A stretch of DNA of 51,126 nucleotides from the NCBI GenBank assembly GCA_041689995.1, contig JBDNFD010000071.1:1-51126 (forward strand), read 5' to 3'. Below, in pieces: positions 1 through 6,292 of the stretch. The notes beneath the pieces were generated by a model. The model did no database searches. It saw only the letters and a program-made list of their open reading frames with translations, and was not told the DNA's origin. Source of the DNA: DASSWG01 sp041689995 (GTDB lineage Bacteria; Bacteroidota; Bacteroidia; Flavobacteriales; Flavobacteriaceae). The position numbers were made by a program, and so were the translations under genes. Position 1 is the stretch's first letter, and each line of letters opens with the position of its first letter.

Positions 1-102
1 ATGTAATTTATCTAACCAGTTAAAAAGTTGTCCAATATCGTGTTCAACAATTCTATTTGCCTCTCGATGAATAATTATATTGGTATCTAAAAGTACTTTC
101 AT
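1..102 (-). CDS. PIN-domain protein, N-terminal fragment (runs off the left edge)
   Basis: Reading leftwards from an ATG at 102, the frame is open for 34 codons to the window edge. It begins MKVLLDTNIIIHRE, the typical first strand of a PIN-domain nuclease, with the first catalytic Asp at residue 6. PIN proteins are Mg-dependent RNases, often the toxin of a type II toxin-antitoxin pair. The short frame just upstream stops with TGA overlapping this ATG, which would fit an antitoxin-toxin junction, but no convincing antitoxin can be read there. The family call rests on the N-terminus only. Confidence 0.6.
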   Translation of the reverse strand, partial: MKVLLDTNIIIHREANRIVEHDIGQLFNWLDKLH

Positions 103-656
103 TCAATCGTGTTTCTCGGTTTTTTTTACATTGTTGCCAACATTAGTATAAACGAACCTCGCCGTAAAACATTCGTATATATTCCATTTGTACGAAGGTC
201 CCGTTTTCCTTTATTTTGTCAAATGTAGTTTTTTCCATTAACAATTCCTAAACTTTTTTAGTTTTTCATTAACAATTGTGTGTGGTTTAATTAATTGTGC
301 ATTTTGAAACCTAAGAAACATTGGGGTCCTAAATAGTTGTTCTGAACGAATTATAATATCTATACTATTTTAATAGTTATTATAAATTAAATGAATCGCT
401 ATTTTTGCTTAGAATTTGCCGTAAAACGGTCCAAAATACCTTTGAATCCATTGCTATCAGAGGGTTTAAATCATTTTGACACATTCGTCGTGTTTGGTAG
501 GGGTTTTGTTCGGGTCTTATTCGAGTCTTGTTCAGGTAAATTTTCCTAAAATTGAGTTTTTGCGAAGAAGGCCCGAATCAATCCCAAATGCTTGTTGAAT
601 AAACAATGAGTGTTAAAAAAGAAATTAGTACTGAATTTAGCTCTATCACAAAAAAA
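103..656. other. Intergenic region without a supported gene
   Basis: This AT-rich stretch lies between the divergent PIN fragment and the 3' end of the TMEM175-like gene. It holds a small palindrome (132-142, TGTTGCCAACA) and three 11-bp tandem units at 506-538. A short frame near 555-600 reads FAKKARINPKCLLNKQ, faintly like a helix-turn-helix remnant, but it is bounded by stops. No complete gene is supported. Confidence 0.6.
506..538. repeat. Three 11-bp degenerate tandem repeats
   Basis: Three successive units read TTGTTCGGGTC (506-516), TTATTCGAGTC (517-527) and TTGTTCAGGTA (528-538). They are directly visible and lie in non-coding sequence. Function is unknown. Confidence 0.6.
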
Positions 657-1313
657 TCAAGCAGAAACTTGTTTTTGGTGTTTTTTAATCTGTTTGGCTT
701 GCCACAAATTGGTTAACCACAATAATCCAAATACCCAGCCCGGAATCCCGATTTCCAGTCCTATCATTCCCCAAGCAAGAAGGAAGGATAGTAGTCCAAC
801 ACTGGCATTCATGATAAATCCTTGCATCCATAGGTGCGCCAGTTTTCTTTCGCCGGGTTCCAAACCTGTTTTCTTCCGGCCTGCGTGCCAGTACATTGCA
901 GCCAAACTTAGAAATACCGCTACCCATCCGCCACTGTAAACCATAAAAAGTTGTTTCATTTCCTCTAAACTATGAATGTCCACAACTGTGGATCCCAAAA
1001 ACAAACTTCCTAGAGTATTTGCCAGGAATTTCAAGGGGTAAACGTAAAAGAGGACTACAAATAAAAGAATGCTGTTGAGAAAAATGGTCATTCCGTCTTC
1101 AAGGCCAAAGAGCCTGAAAAAACGGTGATGTTCCCGCCAAATCATAATGAGCATCGCAAAACTGAATGCAAATCCCCAAAAGCCGTTCAGACTATCAAGC
1201 AAATCCGGCAAATTATTGGGCACGTCCATGGAAATCACCAATAGGGTAGTGGACAAGGCAAAAACAGCATCGCTGAAAGCCTCTAATCGGTTGACGTTTT
1301 TTCCCCTGAACAT
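657..1313 (-). CDS. TMEM175/DUF1211-family integral membrane protein (putative K+ channel)
   Basis: This 218-residue hydrophobic protein carries the family signature R-x3-FSD at residues 9-15 (RLEAFSD), followed by a first helix AVFALSTTLLVISM and about five further membrane segments. That size and layout match bacterial TMEM175 homologues, which form potassium-permeable channels in which the first helix lines the pore. The start is the ATG at 1313, since the signature must sit near the N-terminus. It is transcribed alone, divergently from ytxJ. Ion selectivity cannot be judged from sequence. Confidence 0.85.
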   Translation of the reverse strand: MFRGKNVNRLEAFSDAVFALSTTLLVISMDVPNNLPDLLDSLNGFWGFAFSFAMLIMIWREHHRFFRLFGLEDGMTIFLNSILLFVVLFYVYPLKFLANTLGSLFLGSTVVDIHSLEEMKQLFMVYSGGWVAVFLSLAAMYWHAGRKKTGLEPGERKLAHLWMQGFIMNASVGLLSFLLAWGMIGLEIGIPGWVFGLLWLTNLWQAKQIKKHQKQVSA

Positions 1314-1528
1314 GGTTTTGATGAGGGCAACAATTTGTTAGTTTAATTTGTTGGCAAGTCTCATTAAGTAAATATACTTTTCTAATTTAAAAAGTAATTG
1401 AAATAGGAGCAAGAATTGGTTGGTTAAGTTCCTCATCACAATTTGTACACGTTCCTGCGAATTAGAAAATGTCTGGAAGGCAGTCGTTAAGACGGCGTTA
1501 AGCAGTCCGCTTTCTCGTTCTAATTTCT

Positions 1529-1536
1529 TATTTTTG
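1529..1536 (+). promoter_or_regulatory. TAnnTTTG -7 promoter element for ytxJ
   Basis: TATTTTTG matches the Bacteroidota -7 consensus TAnnTTTG and lies 23 bp upstream of the ytxJ ATG. No clear TTTG -33 element is seen at the right spacing. Confidence 0.5.
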
Positions 1537-1559
1537 TATAAATTATAATTCTTGAAGCT

Positions 1560-1949
1560 ATGGGCATTTTTGGAAAAATATTTGAAAACAAATCAACGGA
1601 AAAGAAATCGGAATTTCCATGGAATCAATTGGTTTCTGAGGAACAGTTGGATGTTCTGGTAAAAGAGTCGCAAGTAGAACTTGTGGCCATTTTCAAGCAT
1701 TCCACACGATGCGGAATAAGCCGCACTGTATTGAGACAATTTGAAGGAAAATTCAATCTTACGGAAGAAAAAATAAAATTCTACTTTCTGGATTTGCTGA
1801 ACCATCGTCCGCTTTCGAAAGAAATAGCCTCGCGTTTTCAGGTAGTTCACGAATCCCCGCAGCTTATTCTTCTTAAAGATGGGGAAGTGGTACATCAGGC
1901 TTCGCATCATGAAATCCTAAATGCGCCAATGGAAAAATTGTCGGAATAG
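1560..1949 (+). CDS. ytxJ: Bacillithiol-system redox-active protein YtxJ
   Basis: This 129-residue protein has a thioredoxin-like fold with a single active-site cysteine in FKHSTRCGISR (Cys51). YtxJ proteins act as monothiol bacilliredoxin-like proteins in cells that use bacillithiol and are common in Flavobacteriaceae. The later segment SPQLILLKDGEVVHQASH is the usual cis-Pro plus beta-hairpin of the fold. The family more often has Cys-Pro at this site; here Pro is replaced by Gly, which is worth noting but still leaves the Cys. It is monocistronic and convergent with fumarylacetoacetase. Confidence 0.88.
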   Translation: MGIFGKIFENKSTEKKSEFPWNQLVSEEQLDVLVKESQVELVAIFKHSTRCGISRTVLRQFEGKFNLTEEKIKFYFLDLLNHRPLSKEIASRFQVVHESPQLILLKDGEVVHQASHHEILNAPMEKLSE

Positions 1950-1958
1950 GACGTGAAA

Positions 1959-2005
1959 AAACCTAACAGGTTTTCAATCCCGAAGCCGTCGGAACTGTTA
2001 GGTTT
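1959..2005. terminator. Inverted repeat between convergent ytxJ and fahA
   Basis: Perfect 11-bp arms AAACCTAACAG (1959-1969) and CTGTTAGGTTT (1995-2005) flank a 25-nt loop. The position between two convergent genes suggests a two-way terminator. The arms resemble the AACCTAACAGG REP-like elements scattered in many Bacteroidota genomes, so it may be a decayed copy of one. Confidence 0.55.
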
Positions 2006-2012
2006 GGATTCC

Positions 2013-3308
2013 TCACACATTTTTTGATTTCGCTTCAAAAATCGGTAAAAGTTTGGTGCTTACTTCGCCGAAACCAATGCGGATTTGGTCGTTTTCACAA
2101 TAACCCTTCATAATTACGGTATCGTTGTCTTCGATAAAAGCACGTTCACTTCCGTCATTCAATTTAAGCGGTTTGGTGCCGTTCCAAGATAGTTCCAACA
2201 TAGACCCGTAGGAATCTGGCGTCGGGCCGGAAATGGTGCCGCTTCCCATTAAATCGCCACTGTTGACGGGACATCCGTTAACGGTGTGGTGCGCCAATTG
2301 TTGGCTAATATTCCAATACATATATTTAAAATTGGACTGGGAAATCAGGTTTTCATTTCCATTTTCAGGCTTCAAAAATACTTGCAAATGAATGTCGAAA
2401 CCCTTTTTTCCTTCACTTTGCAAATAAGGAAACTGTTTTTTTACGGGTTTTGGACCATCTACTCGGAAAGGTTCCAAGGCATCCAAAGTAACGATCCACG
2501 GCGACATAGAGGAAGCGAAGTTTTTCGCAAGAAAAGGGCCAAGCGGCACATATTCCCATTTTTGAATATCACGCGCGCTCCAATCGTTGAACAGGACCAG
2601 ACCAAAAATATATTCTTCAGCATTTTCCACGGGAACGGGTTCGCCCAATACGTTCGCATCGGTGGTAATAAACGCCATTTCCAGTTCAAAATCAATGCGT
2701 TTCGAAGGTCCAAAAATAGGTTCGCCGGCGCCTTTCGGAAGTGTTTGACCCTGTGGACGATGTATGGGAATTCCGCTGGGAACAATGGATGAGCTTCTGC
2801 CATGATATCCCACCGGAATATGCAGCCAATTCGGCAATAGCGCATTTTCCGGATCACGGAACAAGGAACCGACATTGGTAGCGTGTTCTTTGCTGGAATA
2901 AAAATCGGTGTAATCGCCTATTTGCACCGGAAGTTGCATTTCTATTTCATCTATGGTGAACAAAATTGCTTTTCGATGATCCTCATTATTTTTCAAACTC
3001 TTATTGGAAAGGTCGAAAATTTCGGCAACACGGTTTCTCACCGCTCGCCAAGTTTTGCGACCATCGGCGATAAAATCGTTCAAAGTATCCTGTAAAAAAA
3101 TATCTTCGGTTAATGGAATGCCTTCAAAATATCCCAATTGATGCAATGCGTTCAAATCGATGGCAAAATCGCCAATTCGGGTTCCAATGGTGATGATATC
3201 ATCCGCTGTTAAGAACACCCCAAACGGAATATTTTGGATCGGAAAATCCGTGTTTTCAGTGGTTGATAGCCATGTTTTTATATTTGGATCGTTCGCTAAT
3301 ATGGACAT
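2013..3308 (-). CDS. fahA: Fumarylacetoacetase
   Basis: The product (431 aa) hydrolyses 4-fumarylacetoacetate to fumarate and acetoacetate, the last step of tyrosine/homogentisate breakdown. Family hallmarks are visible: GDYTDFYSS at 131-139, whose Asp residues bind the metal; PVGYHGRSSSIVPSG at 166-180, with the catalytic His169; and later DIQKWEYVPLGPFLAKNF and GSGTISG segments. Length equals that of bacterial and animal enzymes. It starts at the ATG at 3308 and is divergent from glyA, sharing a 109-bp spacer. No other tyrosine-degradation gene is next to it. Confidence 0.95.
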   Translation of the reverse strand: MSILANDPNIKTWLSTTENTDFPIQNIPFGVFLTADDIITIGTRIGDFAIDLNALHQLGYFEGIPLTEDIFLQDTLNDFIADGRKTWRAVRNRVAEIFDLSNKSLKNNEDHRKAILFTIDEIEMQLPVQIGDYTDFYSSKEHATNVGSLFRDPENALLPNWLHIPVGYHGRSSSIVPSGIPIHRPQGQTLPKGAGEPIFGPSKRIDFELEMAFITTDANVLGEPVPVENAEEYIFGLVLFNDWSARDIQKWEYVPLGPFLAKNFASSMSPWIVTLDALEPFRVDGPKPVKKQFPYLQSEGKKGFDIHLQVFLKPENGNENLISQSNFKYMYWNISQQLAHHTVNGCPVNSGDLMGSGTISGPTPDSYGSMLELSWNGTKPLKLNDGSERAFIEDNDTVIMKGYCENDQIRIGFGEVSTKLLPIFEAKSKNV

Positions 3309-3362
3309 ATACTATGTGGTTTTAAAGTAAAGATGAAAAATTCAAATATATTATTTTATTAT

Positions 3363-3390
3363 TGTTAACCGAATGCTTTTGCTATTTTTG
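3363..3390 (+). promoter_or_regulatory. Promoter of glyA
   Basis: TTG at 3363-3365 and TATTTTTG at 3383-3390, 17 bp apart, match the Bacteroidota TTTG / TAnnTTTG pattern. The ATG of glyA is 28 bp downstream of the -7 element. Confidence 0.6.
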
Positions 3391-3417
3391 ATGAATTTTT
3401 AACGAATATATCTTAGC

Positions 3418-4692
3418 ATGAAAAGGGATACCCAAATTTTTGATTTGATTGAAGATGAAAAGAGCCGCCAAATCAACGGATTGGAACTTATCGCAAGCGA
3501 AAATTTTGTAAGCGATCAGGTTTTGGAAGCCGCAGGATCTATTTTGACGAATAAATATGCGGAAGGTTTTCCGGGGAAACGATATTATGGAGGTTGCGAA
3601 GTGGTGGATAAAGTGGAACAATTGGCCATCGATCGGGCAAAAGAACTTTTTGGCGCGCAATATGCCAACGTTCAACCACATTCAGGATCGCAGGCAAATA
3701 CAGCAGTGTATGCCGCATGTTTGAAACCGGGTGATAAAATTCTTGGTTTTAATCTTTCTCACGGAGGGCATTTGACGCACGGTTCGCCCGTAAATTTTTC
3801 GGGTAAATTATATGATCCCGTTTTTTATGGCGTGAAAGAAGAAACGGGTCTGATTGATTATGATCATTTGCTATCCATGGCCGAAAAAGAAAAGCCAAAA
3901 ATGATCATTGCAGGAGCTTCGGCTTATTCGCGGGAATTTGATTACAAAAAATTCCGGGAAGTTGCAGATCGGGTAGGAGCGGTGCTGATGGCAGATATTG
4001 CGCATCCCGCAGGATTGATAGCGAAAGGTTTGATTTCCGACCCAATTCCACATTGTCATATTATTACGACCACCACGCACAAAACCCTTCGTGGACCGCG
4101 CGGCGGAATGATTTTGATGGGAAATGATTTTGAAAACCCCTTCGGATTGAAATTGAAAAACGGCAAGCTGAAAATGATGTCCACACTTTTGGATAGTGGC
4201 GTTTTTCCCGGCAACCAAGGCGGTCCATTGGAGCACATCATCGCCGCCAAAGCCGTAGCATTCCAGGAAGCCTTGACAGACGATTTTCTTCATTATATGG
4301 TACAAGTAAAGAAAAATGCGAACGTAATGGCCAAAGCTTTTATTCGAAAAGGATATAACGTGGTTTCCCATGGAACGGATAATCATATGTTATTAATTGA
4401 TCTAAGGAACAAGAATTCCACCGGAAAAGCTGCCGAAGAAGTCTTGGGAAAAGCGGGAATCACCGTTAATAAAAATATGGTTCCCTTCGATGACAAATCG
4501 CCTTTTGTCACTTCCGGAATTCGTATTGGAACCCCAGCCGTCACAACCCGCGGTTTGAAGGAAAAAGACATGGAAAGCATTGTGGATTTTATCGATGCGG
4601 TATTATCTGATCCTGAAAATGAAGGAAATTTGGAATCTATTAAAAATGACGTTCATAAAATGATGGGGGAGTTGCCTTTGTTTAATATTTAG
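3418..4692 (+). CDS. glyA: Serine hydroxymethyltransferase
   Basis: This PLP enzyme interconverts serine and glycine with tetrahydrofolate and is the main one-carbon source in the cytoplasm. The 424-residue protein shows the GLELIASENFVS opening, the YAEGFPGKRYYGGCE substrate segment (48-61), Asp193 in MADIAHPAGLIA, which contacts the pyridine nitrogen, and the PLP lysine Lys222 in TTTTHKTLRGPRGG. Length and motif spacing are those of the bacterial enzyme. It is transcribed alone. Confidence 0.97.
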   Translation: MKRDTQIFDLIEDEKSRQINGLELIASENFVSDQVLEAAGSILTNKYAEGFPGKRYYGGCEVVDKVEQLAIDRAKELFGAQYANVQPHSGSQANTAVYAACLKPGDKILGFNLSHGGHLTHGSPVNFSGKLYDPVFYGVKEETGLIDYDHLLSMAEKEKPKMIIAGASAYSREFDYKKFREVADRVGAVLMADIAHPAGLIAKGLISDPIPHCHIITTTTHKTLRGPRGGMILMGNDFENPFGLKLKNGKLKMMSTLLDSGVFPGNQGGPLEHIIAAKAVAFQEALTDDFLHYMVQVKKNANVMAKAFIRKGYNVVSHGTDNHMLLIDLRNKNSTGKAAEEVLGKAGITVNKNMVPFDDKSPFVTSGIRIGTPAVTTRGLKEKDMESIVDFIDAVLSDPENEGNLESIKNDVHKMMGELPLFNI

Positions 4693-4757
4693 GGTGTAGG
4701 CTATAAGCTTTAAGCATCTTATAAATACGATTAACAATAATAATTAACGATAAAAAA

Positions 4758-4769
4758 TTATCCGGATAA
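4758..4769. repeat. 12-bp perfect palindrome upstream of the DUF2059 gene
   Basis: TTATCCGGATAA lies 11 bp before the ATG at 4781. It could be an operator half-site pair or chance in AT-rich DNA. Confidence 0.3.
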
Positions 4770-4780
4770 ATAGTAGAAAA

Positions 4781-5182
4781 ATGAAAAAAACAGTAGTATT
4801 GATCGTCCTTTTTATAGGATTTATGGGCTTTTCCCAAAAAGATAACTCGTATAAAGCCGATGCACTTGCGTTGGTAAAACTGCAAACCCAAGGACAGTTT
4901 CAAGTTATGATCGAACCTTTTATTCAAAGAATTCCAGCGGACAAGAGAGAGGTCTTCCAGAACGATGTGAACGAGGCACTACCGAAGTTGTACGAACAGA
5001 TTGCGAAAATTTATATGGAAACCTATTCCCAAGAGGAAATTGCACAAATTATGGATTTTTATCGCTCATCTGTTGGTAAAAAAATGATTCAAGTAAACCC
5101 AGTAATCACCCAGAAATCCTTGGAGGCCGCACGGTCTTGGGGAATGGAACTGCGCCCATTGCTTTCAAAATATAGCAATTAA
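4781..5182 (+). CDS. DUF2059 family secreted/periplasmic protein
   Basis: This 133-residue protein has a clear signal peptide (MKKTVVLIVLFIGFMGFSQ) and one small helical domain. The segment ETYSQEEIAQIMDFYRSSVG followed by KKM is the DUF2059 signature, in which an (E/Q)EI..(I/L)..FY.S..G.K stretch recurs. The family has no established biochemical role. It follows glyA by 88 bp and precedes the DedA gene by 57 bp on the same strand, so a loose operon with the DedA gene is possible. Confidence 0.75.
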   Translation: MKKTVVLIVLFIGFMGFSQKDNSYKADALALVKLQTQGQFQVMIEPFIQRIPADKREVFQNDVNEALPKLYEQIAKIYMETYSQEEIAQIMDFYRSSVGKKMIQVNPVITQKSLEAARSWGMELRPLLSKYSN

Positions 5183-5239
5183 CATTTTTTCAGGAATTCC
5201 GCTTGGATGAATTGCGGATGCCAATTTTAAAAACGCATT

Positions 5240-5890
5240 ATGGAGTGGATCAATGCCCTATTTGATTTTATATTGCATATCGATGATCATTTGCTGACAA
5301 TTGTCGGCACTTATGGCACGTGGACTTATGTAATTCTTTTTCTCATTATTTTTGCCGAAACCGGGTTTGTGGTCACCCCATTTCTGCCGGGGGATTCGTT
5401 ACTTTTTGCGGCGGGTGCTTTGGCAGCAACGGGAGTACTTGATCCATTTTTGCTTTGTGGTCTGCTTTTCATGGCAGCGGTGATCGGCGATTCGGTAAAT
5501 TATTCTTTTGGATCCTATTTTGGAATGCGGGTTTTTAAAGAGGATGCAAAAATCTTCAAACTCGAATACCTCAATAAAACCAGTATGTTTTTCGAAAAGT
5601 ATGGCGGAAAAACCATTGTCATTGCTCGATTTGCACCCATAATCCGAACCTACGCACCTTTTGTGGCGGGGGCTTCCAAGATGAATTATTCCCGCTTCAT
5701 TTTTTATAACTTATTAGGCGGCGCGGTATGGGTCGGGCTTTTTATAGCTTTGGGATATCTTTTTGGAAATTTGCCGTTCGTAAAAGAGAATTTCAGTTTG
5801 GCGGTCATTGGTATTATTTTACTATCGATCTTACCAATTTTTATCGATTTTTTCAAAAGTAAATTTCGGAAGAAAACTTCACAAAATTAA
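5240..5890 (+). CDS. DedA family (SNARE-associated/VTT) membrane protein
   Basis: The 216-residue protein has the DedA layout: an early FAETGFVVTPFLPGDSLLFA motif (acidic residue plus PGD, about 46-65) and a later ARFAPIIRTYAPFVAGAS motif (about 131-148), with hydrophobic helices before and after. DedA proteins are inner-membrane transporters, several of which flip undecaprenyl phosphate or phosphatidylethanolamine or affect proton balance. Which lipid this one handles cannot be told. The start is the ATG at 5240. Confidence 0.9.
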   Translation: MEWINALFDFILHIDDHLLTIVGTYGTWTYVILFLIIFAETGFVVTPFLPGDSLLFAAGALAATGVLDPFLLCGLLFMAAVIGDSVNYSFGSYFGMRVFKEDAKIFKLEYLNKTSMFFEKYGGKTIVIARFAPIIRTYAPFVAGASKMNYSRFIFYNLLGGAVWVGLFIALGYLFGNLPFVKENFSLAVIGIILLSILPIFIDFFKSKFRKKTSQN

Positions 5891-5978
5891 CTTTTCAAGA
5901 TTTCACATTGAAATGGATAAAAAAAGGTGGTTCTAAATGATTTCAATTGGGATTTAAATGAAATTTGTCAAATAAAAG

Positions 5979-5999
5979 CGCAAAGTACACAAAGAAAAT
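5979..5999 (+). repeat. Dispersed 21-bp CGCAAAG repeat, copy 1
   Basis: CGCAAAGTACACAAAGAAAAT here is identical to 35411-35431. Related strings (GCAAAGCGCACAAAG) lie at 35391-35405 and 37150. Confidence 0.75.
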
Positions 6000-6005
6000 T
6001 AGTAC

Positions 6006-6038
6006 AACCCTTTCAGAGTTCAAAACTCTGAAAGGGTT
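6006..6038. terminator. Perfect 15-bp inverted repeat, likely two-way terminator or REP
   Basis: Arms AACCCTTTCAGAGTT (6006-6020) and AACTCTGAAAGGGTT (6024-6038) pair fully over a 3-nt loop. There is no long T-run. It sits between convergent dedA and the T9SS protein gene. Similar CTTTCAGAG hairpins are common between Bacteroidota genes. Confidence 0.65.
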
Positions 6039-6131
6039 CGCGTACAATTATATTCCGCTCTACCTACTCGTTTTCATGTAAGGAACTAACTTTAAAGGTA
6101 AAACAACCACGGTTCGACAATGTATAAATGG

Positions 6132-6255
6132 GCTTTTGTTTACCCACTGTATTCCATATAGAGCCATTTTTATTAATACAATCGTTTTAAAAGGAAATTG
6201 TTTTACCCGCACAAAACCATATAGAACCAAAAAAGTCCGCTTTTCCAATTTGGAA
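6132..6255 (+). repeat. Dispersed element with TTTACCC/CATATAGA modules, copy A
   Basis: The 48 bp at 6179-6226 match 35463-35510 with four mismatches, starting CAATCGTTTTAAAAGGAAAT. A 13-bp palindrome-like block TTCCAATTTGGAA follows in both places (6243-6255 and 35568-35580). Just upstream a second, diverged TTTACCC...CCATATAGAGCCA module occupies 6139-6164. Confidence 0.75.
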
Positions 6256-6292
6256 CTGCGGACTTTAATTTTGAGAAAAATTTATTCTTTTA

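Larger units (their letters stand above)
5891..6292. other. Repeat-rich intergenic region between convergent genes
   Basis: No gene is supported. It holds a CGCAAAG repeat (5979-5999), a perfect hairpin (6006-6038) and a dispersed element whose relative lies near 35.5 kb (6132-6255). A 62-codon minus-strand frame across the element is judged accidental. Confidence 0.7.

Noticed and set aside
132..142. TGTTGCCAACA palindrome as an integron attC core
   Set aside because: Only a loose resemblance to core sites; no second core site or integrase seen.
555..600. FAKKARINPKCLLNKQ frame, possible helix-turn-helix remnant
   Set aside because: Stops bound it on both sides and the match to HTH antitoxins is too short to support a gene or pseudogene.
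610..939. 109-codon plus-strand frame
   Set aside because: It lies antisense to the TMEM175-like gene, whose signature and helices are clear; the composition is not protein-like.
2286..2792. 168-codon plus-strand frame
   Set aside because: Antisense to fumarylacetoacetase, which has all catalytic motifs.
6060..6248. 62-codon minus-strand frame
   Set aside because: It falls entirely on dispersed repeat sequence found again near 35.5 kb, where the frame is not kept.
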